From the NCBI RefSeq assembly GCF_001865575.2, contig NZ_CP017562.2, forward strand, positions 868,001-932,000: a stretch of 64,000 nucleotides of DNA, in the 5' to 3' direction. The position numbers and the translations under genes were made by a program. Positions 43,622 to 52,008 of this stretch are shown here, piece by piece (position 1 is the first letter of the stretch; every line of letters begins with the position of its first letter). The notes under the pieces are model-generated. The model made no database searches. It worked only from the letters and a program-made list of their open reading frames with translations, and had not been told where the DNA came from. Source of the DNA: Paraburkholderia sprentiae WSM5005 (GTDB lineage: Bacteria; Pseudomonadota; Gammaproteobacteria; Burkholderiales; Burkholderiaceae).

Positions 43622-44326
43622 TCAGACCGCGTGCAGAACGCGGGTGGGACGGGTGTCGGCGGCGACGGGGGTGGTGGTGCTGCGTGCGGAGGCCAGGCTC
43701 GCCGCTGAACGGCTCGCCGCGGCGGGCGCGCCATGCGCACGCTGCGCGTCGAACGCGAGCGCGAACGTCGCGGTCTGCTGGCCGACGGTCGCGAGTTGCT
43801 CGACCACCTTCGGATCGGAGCAACTGTCCGCGCTGTCGAAGCGCGTCTCCAGCGTATTGATGCCGGCACCGAACGGCGTCGGCCAGCCACGCAGCGCGTG
43901 CACGATCGAGCGCAGCGATGTCAGCACGGAGCCCGTTGCCTGCCAGCCGTAGGCGGTGACGATGCAGCCCACCGCGCGGCCATCCAGATACGGGCGCTCG
44001 TCGGCGCGCAGTTCCTCGAGCGTGTCGAGCGCGTTTTTCACGAGCCCGGACACGCCGCCGTGATAACCGGGTGTCGCGATGATCACCGCGTCCGCGCGCC
44101 GCACGGCCTCGATCAGCTGCAGTTGTTCGTCGGTGCGCGCCGGCTGTTCCGGCGCGTAATGCGGCAGGCTATGCAGAAAAGTGCCGCCGAACAGGCGGGT
44201 ATGCGCGCCCGCGGCTTCGGCGCCGCGCAGCGCCAAGGCGAGCGCGCACTCGGTCGACGAAATCGCGCGCGTCGTGCCGCCGATACCGACGACGAGCGGC
44301 GGGGGGCGATGATCGGATCTGCTCAA
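43622..44326 (-). CDS. NADPH-dependent FMN reductase family protein
   Basis: A 234-residue flavodoxin-fold enzyme. Landmarks are VVGIGGTTRAISSTECALAL (phosphate loop), ADAVIIATPGYHGGVSGLVK and KNALDTLEEL, with GRAVGCIVTAYGWQATGSVL after. It should reduce FMN with NAD(P)H for a monooxygenase or act as a quinone-type reductase. The TTG at 44326 (MSRSDHRPPP) is chosen because AGGAG lies 8 bases before it; no ATG is suitably placed. The last 45 residues are low-complexity Ala/Ser/Thr, absent from typical members. Confidence 0.8.
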   Translation of the reverse strand: MSRSDHRPPPLVVGIGGTTRAISSTECALALALRGAEAAGAHTRLFGGTFLHSLPHYAPEQPARTDEQLQLIEAVRRADAVIIATPGYHGGVSGLVKNALDTLEELRADERPYLDGRAVGCIVTAYGWQATGSVLTSLRSIVHALRGWPTPFGAGINTLETRFDSADSCSDPKVVEQLATVGQQTATFALAFDAQRAHGAPAAASRSAASLASARSTTTPVAADTRPTRVLHAV

Positions 44327-44831
44327 CGAAATGCTCCTGCGATTGCGGTTCACGGCGCGGTGGACGGCGCGGTTCAAGCGGAACGCATGCAGCGCTAGCC
44401 ACGCACGTGCACGGCCATCAATGGACCCGTCCGAGCGACCCGGACTTTGAAGCGTCATCTTAATCAGCGGCCGCCGCGCGGCTAAGCGACTTTTTGTTCT
44501 AACGATATAACCATGCGGGCGCAGGCCGCCGAACGCTGTGCAATGGACGTGAGCGCTCGACCGATAAGCATATGGCGAACCGTTGGTTGGGTGCGTGCGG
44601 GTCTGACGATAGGATGGGCTCGTCTCCTCCATGACATCTCCTTTGACATGGGACTCGGCCTCGCTACCCAACAAGTGGCGGGGCCTTTTTTCGTGGCTCG
44701 AACGGGCGATGTGCCGCAGTGCGATCGCGGCAGTGCCGGAATGCGCGTGCGGCGGCCAGGCCGCTTCGCGATGACGCCGCTTTCAGCGTGCTACGATGCC
44801 CGCATCGTTTTTCCGCGAGATCGAGCCCAGC
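44327..44831. other. Intergenic region with orphan terminator, possible small RNA
   Basis: A 505-bp region between divergent genes. It contains a classical terminator at 44657-44691 on the + strand, with no + strand gene upstream of it. An AT-rich patch with TATAAC lies at 44506-44511. This layout suggests a small RNA of up to about 180 nt or a leader attenuator for the DnaJ-domain gene. No known riboswitch pattern was recognised. Confidence 0.5.
44657..44691 (+). terminator. Strong intrinsic terminator
   Basis: Stem GGCCTCGCTAC pairs with GTGGCGGGGCC over 11 bp (two G-U pairs), with loop CCAACAA, followed directly by TTTTTT. Only the + direction has the T-tract. It is 140 bases before the DnaJ-domain gene. 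Confidence 0.85.
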
Positions 44832-45557
44832 ATGGCAACCCTGTATGACACGCTCGGCGTGCCCGCGCATGCCACCGACGACGAAATCAAGCGGGCCTAC
44901 CGGAAAGCCGCGATGAAGTGGCATCCGGACCGCAACCACGGTGCCGAGGATGTGGCGCGCGCGGCGTTCCAGGAAATCAGGGATGCGTATGCGATCCTGT
45001 CCGACGCCGAGCAGCGCAAGGTCTACGACACGGTCTACGCTGAACAGATGCGCGAGTGGGAGGCGCAGCACACGCGCCGGCAACGCGCGCAGGCGAAGCG
45101 CGAGGCGGCGGCGCGCGCGGCCGACGAAGCCGCGTATGCGGAGATGGTATCGATCGCGATCCGCTTCGCCGACGAGGGCCACAATCGTGACGTGCTGTTC
45201 GGCGTGCTGCTCGGGCGGCAATGCGAGCCACGGCGCGCCGCGCAGATCGCCGACAGCGTCGCGGCGTTGCAGGCGGCGCGCCGCGACGAGGCGAACGCCG
45301 CGCAAAACGATCAGCGCGCGAGTCAGAGCGCGAGTCAGAGCGCGAACACCGCGCAAACGGCGCAAGGGGGGGCGGGCGAAGCCGAACGGGCGAAAACCGC
45401 GCAAGAAGCCAGCGCGGCCGGTCAAACCGCCGGTCACGACACGCCGCACGCGAAACGCATGGGCCACGGGAAGCGCGACGAATCCGGCAGTGACATGCAT
45501 CCGGCAGGCGCGCTCGGCAACCTGTGGTTCCAGTTCCTCAATAGCCTGAAGTTCTGA
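44832..45557 (+). CDS. DnaJ (J-domain) protein without other DnaJ modules
   Basis: A 241-residue protein. The J domain lies at residues 4-68 with the essential HPD in AAMKWHPDRNHGAED, so it can stimulate a DnaK-type ATPase. A charged helix with ARRQRAQAKREAAARAADE follows. Residues 155-200 are low-complexity, with the repeat RASQSASQSANTAQTAQ coded by two copies of CGCGAGTCAGAG (about 45316-45341). No Gly/Phe region, zinc centre or substrate domain is present. The ATG at 44832 is chosen at the start of the J domain. Client unknown. Confidence 0.88.
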   Translation: MATLYDTLGVPAHATDDEIKRAYRKAAMKWHPDRNHGAEDVARAAFQEIRDAYAILSDAEQRKVYDTVYAEQMREWEAQHTRRQRAQAKREAAARAADEAAYAEMVSIAIRFADEGHNRDVLFGVLLGRQCEPRRAAQIADSVAALQAARRDEANAAQNDQRASQSASQSANTAQTAQGGAGEAERAKTAQEASAAGQTAGHDTPHAKRMGHGKRDESGSDMHPAGALGNLWFQFLNSLKF

Positions 45558-45856
45558 CGTGTCGCAGCGACCCGTGCGATCAAACGTCCCGTGGCCGGCG
45601 GATGCGAACCGCATCGTGCCGGACCGGCGGGCGCGCACGAGCGTCGTTTGATCCGACAATTATTGACAGCTCGCTGAAACAGCGGGTCGGACGCTGGTAC
45701 ACTGCCCATCGTTCGCAAAGCTGTGCCCGTGGATCGAGGTCTCTGGTGCGAATCCCGTGGCGCAAATAATAAAGACGCCGTAGTGTCACGGGGGCGCAAG
45801 ACTGGAGCGGCACAATTCCGCCCAGAGGCCAATAAAAACATCGGTACGGGGTAAGC

Positions 45857-46486
45857 GTGTCCAGAAAATATAAGGTGTTGTTTCTCTGCCGCGATAATTC
45901 GATCCGCAGCATCATTGCCGAAGCTTTACTGCGCGAACTGGCGGGGCACCGGTTCGACGCGTTCAGCGCGGGCCCTGAACCGGCCGCGCGCCTTCATCCA
46001 CTCGCGGTCGCGCAATTGCGGCCCGGCATTTCCGGGCGCGCGGTGCTGAGCCCTAAAAGCTGGCTGGAATTCACCGGCGAATGGGCGCCGCGCATGGATA
46101 CCGTGATCGCGCTCGACGAATTCGTCGGCGGACTGCATGCGCCGGTATTTCCGGGCGGGCCGGCGTTCGTCTATTGGGCCATTGCCGATCCGCTCGCGGG
46201 CGGCCACGGATCCGCTGACGAGCAGGCCCGTCTTTTCGACAAGACTTTCTGGCAAATTGTGCGGCAGGTCAGCGCGTTGATCGAGCTGCCGCAATATGCG
46301 CAGCCTGCGTCGAATCACGCAAATATCGCCGATGCGGCGAATGCGATCGATGCGGGAAATACGGTGAATGCCGCGAATGCGGTGAATGGGGCAAGCGGTG
46401 GCGCAAAACCGGTGCGTGGCACGGCGGCTCATTTCGAAGTCGCAGCCAGTGTTTCCGCGCCTTCGAGCGCGGCGGCCTGCACCTAG
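45857..46486 (+). CDS. Low-molecular-weight phosphatase/arsenate reductase-like protein with Asn-Ala repeat tail
   Basis: A 209-residue protein. Residues 1-145 have the LMW-PTP/ArsC fold: KVLFLCRDNSIRSIIAEALL carries the C-x5-R phosphate loop with the nucleophilic Cys and Arg kept, and IADPLAGGHGSADEQ carries the general-acid Asp. The second Cys seen in many phosphatases is Ile here, as in part of the ArsC group. Residues 155-180 are a repeat of Asn-Ala units (NIADAANAIDAGNTVNAANA). The tail is not a known domain. GTG start at 45857. Convergent with the H-NS-like gene and overlapping it by 4 bases. Confidence 0.82.
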   Translation: MSRKYKVLFLCRDNSIRSIIAEALLRELAGHRFDAFSAGPEPAARLHPLAVAQLRPGISGRAVLSPKSWLEFTGEWAPRMDTVIALDEFVGGLHAPVFPGGPAFVYWAIADPLAGGHGSADEQARLFDKTFWQIVRQVSALIELPQYAQPASNHANIADAANAIDAGNTVNAANAVNGASGGAKPVRGTAAHFEVAASVSAPSSAAACT

Positions 46487-46809
46487 CGATTGCTGGGGCG
46501 CCCGAGCGGTGTGCCGGCGAACGGGTCATTCGACCAGTCCACCTGCTTTTTCGGCTGGGGTGCGGGCGGCGGTTTTGCGGCCAATTCGAAATGCTCGATG
46601 CTTTGGCCGGCGCTAATGGCCTGCTTCAACCATTGCGGCATTTCGCCGTTGCCGTCCCAACTGTCTCCGGTCGCATTGCGATAGCGCGCCGCCTTTTTGG
46701 CCAATGACTCGGTCGCCAGCGCCGCGGCAAGGTCTTCAGGTCTGATACCAAACTCTTCCATACGATGGCGGAGATACGCAATCATGCTATCTCGCTTCCT
46801 TTCGTCCAT
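46483..46809 (-). CDS. H-NS family DNA-binding protein
   Basis: A 108-residue nucleoid-type protein. The DNA-binding domain is seen as YRNATGDSWDGNGEMPQWLK followed by QAISAGQSIEHFEL, the short Burkholderia form of the H-NS C-terminal domain. The N-terminal 50 residues are helical and should dimerise. The C-terminal tail is rich in Pro and Lys. Start at 46809 with AAGGAC in front. Such proteins silence AT-rich foreign DNA, and the following 770 bases upstream are gene-poor. The target genes cannot be read. Confidence 0.85.
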   Translation of the reverse strand: MDERKRDSMIAYLRHRMEEFGIRPEDLAAALATESLAKKAARYRNATGDSWDGNGEMPQWLKQAISAGQSIEHFELAAKPPPAPQPKKQVDWSNDPFAGTPLGRPSNR

Positions 46810-47579
46810 AGGATATTTGTCCTTCTAAAACGTGCAGCGTGCTGTCAAAGACAGATTGCGGGGAAAAAGCTGCGAAGCGTCAGCCCGACTGAAGGGGCCG
46901 CCCCGCGGTGGGGGTTTGTCGATTGACGGAGATGCCATGTGCCGGGTTAAAAAACGTTGCTCCCTGAACTGCAATAGGGCCTCGAACAAAGACGGCCGCA
47001 GGAACAACCGACCCTCGAACCGAGGGTCTCAATCAGCAAATATTTCAGCATGTCGCAGCGCGGCGAACGAGGCCGGTAAGCCTGACGTTCGCGATGAAAA
47101 GCTGTGTCTCGATGCAATGATTGCGAATGGATGAAGTCACTCCACGCTGTCCGTCTTTCACCGGACTTTCGTCGATGTGCGGTGCCGCTTTTTGTGCGTT
47201 GTAGCAACATCATAACGCAATGCGAGAGCAAAGCACGCTTAGTTCACAGCGAATTTGTCGGTGAATGCGGTTTATCGAACGGTGTGGACAATTGACGACA
47301 CCGGTGGAAGCGCCTGGATTGAATTCCGGGGGCCGCGAACTATAAAAGAAGGACGAGAAGCTGCGCATTGCAGACTTACAGACCGATTGCGCCGACGCTC
47401 GGAACCCGTCGAATATCGGTTGAAAAGGCGGTAATTCTTCATCTGTTTGTTCGATGACCCGTCGCAGCAGTAGCGCATTGGCATCGACGCGTTCCTCGGC
47501 CCCTTGGGCAGGTTGGCTGTTCGCGGATCAATTCTTGTGGAGGACGAACACTGCTGCGCCGGATTCGAGGAGTCCGGAA
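46810..47579. other. Gene-poor 770-bp region
   Basis: No frame shows a protein family pattern. The region is less GC-rich than the surroundings in places. It contains a perfect hairpin at 47010-47028. It serves as upstream region for the H-NS-like gene (minus strand) and for the small secreted protein at 47580 (plus strand). Confidence 0.5.
47010..47028. repeat. Perfect hairpin GACCCTCG-AAC-CGAGGGTC
   Basis: Eight-base arms around AAC, without a T-tract on either side. It could be a regulator site or an RNA hairpin in an unannotated transcript. Confidence 0.45.
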
Positions 47580-47888
47580 ATGAGAGTACGTATATTGATG
47601 ATTGCGGCGACCGCCGTTCTGTTTCTCGTGCCGAGAACGGCCGCCGCGGATGAGTTGAGCGGCCAGGCGGACCCCGCCATGTCGGGTCGCGCGATGATGC
47701 AACACGATGCGGATGAATCGGCACAGGCGACGACCGATATGTCGTTCGGTCACAGCTGGGATGCGCGCGAGCAGGGCGTGCGCAACGCGTCGTATGGCGG
47801 CGTACCGGCGGGCGAGTCGCAGGCGGGAGGGCGCCGCAGCCAGTCTTGCTCGTTCGGCACGGAGTGCAAGACTTATTTCGGTCAATGA
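47580..47888 (+). CDS. Small secreted hypothetical protein
   Basis: A 102-residue protein with a signal peptide (MRVRILMIAATAVLFLVPRT, cut near AAA-DE at residue 23). The mature part is polar and Met/Asp/Gln-rich (MSGRAMMQHDADESAQATTD) and ends in CSFGTECKTYFGQ with two Cys that could form a disulfide. The ATG at 47580 has GAGGAG 8 bases before it. Family not recognised; likely periplasmic. Confidence 0.65.
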   Translation: MRVRILMIAATAVLFLVPRTAAADELSGQADPAMSGRAMMQHDADESAQATTDMSFGHSWDAREQGVRNASYGGVPAGESQAGGRRSQSCSFGTECKTYFGQ

Positions 47889-47987
47889 CCGGTTCGCGGG
47901 CGGCAGGCGCGTGGTGCCAGGTGACCAACGGGTGCCGCGCTGTACCGCCGCCGCTCTTGCGCCGCTTGACTGCAAGCGCATCCAATG

Positions 47988-48266
47988 TCACGCCAATGCC
48001 GATTCCCCCTGCGCATGACCGTTGCGCTCGCCGAGGCGCGCGACGATATCGTCGACGCCGCGCGCTGTGTCGTGGTTTTCCCCCGCTTCGTTGTAACCGC
48101 GGAATACGTCGAGCACATCGCGCCATGAACCGTGCCAGCGCGTTTCCCGTAGGCAGACGCCGGACGGATCGGCAATACGCAACGCGCCGTTGTCCGGATA
48201 GAACGTCAGCGTGACGAGGCGGCCGTCGATAAAGCAGGCGGCGGTGCAGGGGCGAGTCGTGACCAT
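47988..48266 (-). CDS. Hypothetical protein
   Basis: A 92-residue cytoplasmic protein, MVTTRPCTAACFIDGRLVTL at the start, RIADPSGVCLRETRWHGSWR in the middle. The ATG at 48266 is taken because the predicted beta-strands begin there; an in-frame codon 60 bases upstream is possible. Family not recognised, codon use is normal for the region. No clear partner genes. Confidence 0.45.
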   Translation of the reverse strand: MVTTRPCTAACFIDGRLVTLTFYPDNGALRIADPSGVCLRETRWHGSWRDVLDVFRGYNEAGENHDTARGVDDIVARLGERNGHAQGESALA

Positions 48267-48717
48267 GTTGGTGTCCGTTCGATGAATCGATGAGTGTGCG
48301 TCAAACGCCGATGCGAGTTTCAGCAAGCGCTGTGCCTAGGCTGCCATGCGTGCAGTGCGCGTCAAGCTTTCGGGATCCGTTCTTCATGAGATCCGACGCA
48401 TTGGAAAGGAACCGCCGCTGGTTTCAAGGAGCGTATCGCCATTCGATAAAAGCGATTAATACGCTGCGTTCCTTTTTATCGATGCAATCAAAAAAGGAGT
48501 ATGTCGTCGCTTGCAATAAACGTGCTCCGAAGTGATGCGCTGGTTCTGGGCGCTCGCGCGCGACAAGCTGCAGGTCGGCGCTCGGTGCGCGCGGTGTGCG
48601 TGTCGGTCATCGCGGCGTGGGTGTCGCGCATCGGCGCGGACATCAAATAACGGCGATTGAGACGGCTTAAATACACTACGCTGAAGCGTAGCGCGGTCGC
48701 GTGCGAAGGAGCAGAGA
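48267..48717. other. Intergenic region, no reliable gene
   Basis: A 451-bp region. An open frame 48501-48650 (49 codons) follows AAAAAAGGAG, but the binding site is only one base from its ATG and no family is seen, so it is not called. The piece 48450-48500 is AT-rich and may hold the promoter of the next gene. Confidence 0.4.
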
Positions 48718-48951
48718 ATGGAACAGAGCGAGACGGAAAGCACTGCCGAATCGGAGCGCAAAAGGCTGGTCCGCGGCAAGATACACGTCGGCTTCGCGGC
48801 GCTCGGCACGTTGGCGTCGGTCTTCGGGATCGGTATAGCGATCATCGGCGGCATCAACTATGACCAGACCAAAGTGCTGGTCGGCGTCGGCATCATCGTC
48901 GTGTCGACCATTCTTTATGTTTCCATGCTTTTCGTTGCTGCCGGTGATTAG
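48718..48951 (+). CDS. Small two-helix membrane protein, hypothetical
   Basis: A 77-residue protein with a polar N terminus (MEQSETESTAESERKRLVRG) and two membrane helices, VGFAALGTLASVFGIGIAII and VLVGVGIIVVSTILYVSMLF. The ATG follows AGGAGCAGAGA. Family not recognised. It is a single gene in front of the rhamnose cluster, with no visible link to it. Confidence 0.65.
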   Translation: MEQSETESTAESERKRLVRGKIHVGFAALGTLASVFGIGIAIIGGINYDQTKVLVGVGIIVVSTILYVSMLFVAAGD

Positions 48952-49113
48952 CATCTGCGCTTCCCGTCGGCGTTCGATTCCGCTGCCGATCCACTTTTGC
49001 TATCGCCCCCTCCGATACTCGAATTGTTGGCGCATCGCCCCGCCCTTATATTGACTGCAGCGATACACAACAACGCGATGGCACGCCGCACGGCGGCCCA
49101 CAGGAGCACAACA

Positions 49114-49866
49114 ATGAATCGGATCGATCTGGAGGGGCGCGCGGTCGTCATTACCGGCGGCGCGCGCGGCATCGGCTACGCGGTCGCGCAGCGGGCGTTG
49201 CGCTCGGGCGCGTCGGTTGCGTTGTGGGACGTCGATAGCGAACGCCTCGCGCACAGCCAGCGCGAGCTGGGCGAACTCGGCAAGGTCAGCACCGTCACGG
49301 TCGAGCTGACCGACGACGCCGCGGTCCAGCAGGCCACCGCGCAAACGGTCGCCGCGCACGGCTCGATCGACGTGCTGATCAACTGCGCGGGCATCACCGG
49401 CGGCAACGGCGCGACGTGGGAACTCGCGCCCGAGATGTGGCGCCGCGTGATCGACGTGAACCTGATCGGTCCGTACCTGACCTGCCGCTCGGTCGTGCCG
49501 CAGATGCTGAAGCAGGGCTATGGACGCATCGTCAACATCGCGTCGGTGGCCGGCAAGGAGGGCAATCCGAATGCTTCGCACTACAGCGCATCAAAAGCGG
49601 GGTTGATCGGGCTTACCAAGTCGCTCGGCAAGGAACTCGCGACCAGGAACATTCTGGTCAATGCGGTCACGCCGGCCGCGGCCAGGACCGAGATCTTCGA
49701 TTCGATGTCGCAGCAGCACATCGACTACATGCTCTCCAAGATTCCGATGAACCGTTTTCTGTTGCCGGAAGAAGCGGCGTCGCTGATCCTGTGGCTGTCT
49801 TCCGAAGACTGCGCGTTCAGCACCGGCTCGGTGTTCGACCTGTCCGGCGGCCGCGCCACCTACTGA
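49114..49866 (+). CDS. SDR, probable 2-keto-3-deoxy-L-rhamnonate dehydrogenase
   Basis: A 250-residue SDR with TGGARGIGYAVAQRA, INCAGITGGN and the catalytic YSASKAGLIGLTKSLGKEL with Ser in NIASVAGKEG. The text NASHYSASKAG and TPAAARTEIF matches the dehydrogenases that oxidise 2-keto-3-deoxy sugar acids (L-fuconate/L-rhamnonate) at C4. Position just before the rhamnonate dehydratase gene supports the L-rhamnonate version. CAGGAG lies before the ATG at 49114. This assignment gives the diketo branch of the non-phosphorylating pathway rather than the aldolase branch. Confidence 0.78.
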   Translation: MNRIDLEGRAVVITGGARGIGYAVAQRALRSGASVALWDVDSERLAHSQRELGELGKVSTVTVELTDDAAVQQATAQTVAAHGSIDVLINCAGITGGNGATWELAPEMWRRVIDVNLIGPYLTCRSVVPQMLKQGYGRIVNIASVAGKEGNPNASHYSASKAGLIGLTKSLGKELATRNILVNAVTPAAARTEIFDSMSQQHIDYMLSKIPMNRFLLPEEAASLILWLSSEDCAFSTGSVFDLSGGRATY

Positions 49867-49977
49867 GCGCGCTGCTCGCGCGTTGCTCGCGCATTGCTCA
49901 CCTACCGCAGCGTATTACACACGCGTCGAACGCGCGCTGGCGAGCCGCTTCGACACCTCTCTCACCGGAGCCCTTTC

Positions 49978-51156
49978 ATGGCCATGCCTACCATCCGGCA
50001 CGTGCGTGCCTTCATTGTTCGCGGCGGCGGCGCGGACTATCACGACCAGGCCGGCGGACACTGGATCGACGACCACATCGCGACGCCGATGGCGCGTTAT
50101 CCCGAGTATCGCCAGAGCCGCCAGTCGTTCGGCATCAACGTACTCGGCACGCTGGTCGTCGAGATCGAAGCGAGCGACGGCACCGTGGGCTTCGCGGTGA
50201 CGACCGGCGGCGAGATCGGCGCATTCATCGTCGAGAAGCATCTCGCGCGTTTTCTCGAAGGGCAGCTCGTGACCGACATCGAGAAGATGTGGGACCAGAT
50301 GTACTTCGCGACGCTGTACTACGGGCGCAAGGGCATCGTGCTCAACACGATTTCCGGCGTCGATCTCGCGCTGTGGGATCTGCTCGCGAAGGTTCGCAAA
50401 GAGCCCGTGTATCAACTATTGGGCGGCCCAGTGCGCGACGAGCTGGTGTTCTACGCGACCGGCGCGCGCCCTGATCTCGCCAGGGAAATGGGCTTCATCG
50501 GCGGCAAGCTGCCGTTGCAGCACGGTCCCGCGGAAGGCGAAGACGGACTCAGGCAGAACCTCGACAAGCTCGCCGACATGCGTTCGCGCGTCGGCGACGA
50601 TTTCTGGCTCATGTACGACTGCTGGATGAGCCTCGACGTGCGCTACGCGACGCGGCTCGCGCAAGGCGCGCACGAATACGGGCTCAAATGGGTCGAGGAA
50701 TGCCTTCCGCCCGACGATTACTGGGGTTACGCCGAACTGCGCCGCAACGTGCCGCGCGGCATGATGGTGTCGACCGGCGAGCACGAGGCGACGCGCTGGG
50801 GCTTCCGGATGCTGCTTGAAATGCAGTGCTGCGATCTGATCCAGCCCGATGTCGGCTGGTGCGGCGGCATCACCGAGCTGGTCAAGATTTCGGCGCTCGC
50901 CGATGCGCACGATGTCATGGTGGTGCCGCATGGGTCGTCGGTGTACAGCTATCACTTCGTCGTCACCCGCCATAACTCGCCGTTCGCCGAGTTCCTGATG
51001 ATGGCGCCGAAAGCCGATGAAGTCGTGCCGATGTTCAACCCGCTGCTGCTCGACGAGCCGGTGCCGGTGAACGGGCGCATGAAGGTGCCGGATACGCCGG
51101 GGTTTGGTGTGCGGCTCAATCCGGAATGTGCGCTGGTGCGGCCTTATCAGCACTGA
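49978..51156 (+). CDS. L-rhamnonate dehydratase (enolase superfamily)
   Basis: A 392-residue enzyme that removes water from L-rhamnonate to give 2-keto-3-deoxy-L-rhamnonate. It has the metal-ligand layout of the enolase superfamily: Asp in [16 protein letters not shown], Glu in [18 protein letters not shown] and Glu in [13 protein letters not shown], and the His in [13 protein letters not shown] that acts as base. The N terminus [20 protein letters not shown] and the [13 protein letters not shown] segment are specific to the rhamnonate dehydratase group. CCGGAG precedes the ATG at 49978. Between two SDR genes of the same pathway. Confidence 0.9.
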   Translation: MAMPTIRHVRAFIVRGGGADYHDQAGGHWIDDHIATPMARYPEYRQSRQSFGINVLGTLVVEIEASDGTVGFAVTTGGEIGAFIVEKHLARFLEGQLVTDIEKMWDQMYFATLYYGRKGIVLNTISGVDLALWDLLAKVRKEPVYQLLGGPVRDELVFYATGARPDLAREMGFIGGKLPLQHGPAEGEDGLRQNLDKLADMRSRVGDDFWLMYDCWMSLDVRYATRLAQGAHEYGLKWVEECLPPDDYWGYAELRRNVPRGMMVSTGEHEATRWGFRMLLEMQCCDLIQPDVGWCGGITELVKISALADAHDVMVVPHGSSVYSYHFVVTRHNSPFAEFLMMAPKADEVVPMFNPLLLDEPVPVNGRMKVPDTPGFGVRLNPECALVRPYQH

Positions 51157-51206
51157 ACGCTTCGAACAATGGGCGCCGAACGGCGACCCCGGCAAAGGAG
51201 ACCAAG

Positions 51207-51989
51207 GTGCTGCTCAAGGACAAAGTCGTGATCGTCACCGGCGGCTCGCGCGGTATCGGACGCGCGATCGCGGTGGCCTGCGCCCGCGAAGGCGCGGACG
51301 TGGCGATCAACTACTGGGGCGACAACGACGCATCGTATGGCCGCCGCTCGGCGGTCGCGGAAGTGGTCGGCGACATCGAGGCGTTGGGCCGGCGCGTGAT
51401 CGCGGTGGAGGGCGACGTCGCGGCGCGCGACACCGGTCAGGAGCTGGTGCGCCGTACCGTTGACGCGTTCGGCAAGCTCGACGTGCTGGCGAGCAATGCC
51501 GGCATCTGCCCGTTCCACGCGTTTCTCGACATGCCGGCGGACGTGCTCGAATCGACGGTCGCGGTCAATCTGAACGGTGCGTTCTTCGTGACCCAGGCCG
51601 CCGCGCAGCAGATGAAAAAGCAGGGCACCGGCGGCGCGATCGTCGCGACGAGTTCGATCAGCGCGTTGGTGGGTGGCGGCATGCAAACGCATTACACCCC
51701 CACCAAGGCCGGCGTGCATTCGCTGATGCAGTCGTGCGCGGTAGCGTTGGGGCCGTTCGGCATCCGCTGCAACTCGGTGATGCCGGGCACGATCGCCACC
51801 GATCTGAACGCCGAAGATCTCGCGGATGAAGCGAAGAAGGCTTACTTCGAGAAGCGCATTCCGCTCGGCCGCCTCGGGCACCCCGACGACGTCGCCGATT
51901 GCGTCGTGTTTCTCGCGTCGGACCGCGCGCGCTATGTGACCGGCGCCGCATTGCTCGTCGACGGCGGCCTGTTCGTGAATCTGCAATAA
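51207..51989 (+). CDS. L-rhamnose 1-dehydrogenase (SDR)
   Basis: A 260-residue SDR that oxidises L-rhamnose to L-rhamnono-lactone with NAD(P). Besides TGGSRGIGRAIAVACA and the catalytic YTPTKAGVHSLMQSCAVAL, it keeps SNAGICPFHAFLDMP, SSISALVGGGMQTHYTPTKA (catalytic Ser included), GTIATDLNAEDL and a final LLVDGGLFVNLQ, all typical of known L-rhamnose dehydrogenases. The GTG at 51207 follows AAAGGAG. The first step of the non-phosphorylating pathway. Confidence 0.88.
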   Translation: MLLKDKVVIVTGGSRGIGRAIAVACAREGADVAINYWGDNDASYGRRSAVAEVVGDIEALGRRVIAVEGDVAARDTGQELVRRTVDAFGKLDVLASNAGICPFHAFLDMPADVLESTVAVNLNGAFFVTQAAAQQMKKQGTGGAIVATSSISALVGGGMQTHYTPTKAGVHSLMQSCAVALGPFGIRCNSVMPGTIATDLNAEDLADEAKKAYFEKRIPLGRLGHPDDVADCVVFLASDRARYVTGAALLVDGGLFVNLQ

Positions 51990-52008
51990 GCGACCCGCGA
52001 TGCGGGCG

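Noticed and set aside
45316..45341. Short tandem repeat CGCGAGTCAGAG in the DnaJ-domain gene
   Set aside because: Only two copies inside a low-complexity coding segment; noted in the gene entry, not treated as a CRISPR or mobile feature.
45690..45845. tRNA- or riboswitch-like text (GGTGCGAATCCCGTGG, then CGGGGGCGCAAGACTGGAGCGGC) before the phosphatase gene
   Set aside because: No matching 5' half of a tRNA, T-loop not canonical, and no full consensus of the cobalamin or c-di-GMP classes could be assembled. An Infernal/Rfam scan would decide.
48501..48650. 49-codon frame behind AAAAAAGGAG
   Set aside because: Binding site is only one base from the ATG and the protein shows no known pattern.
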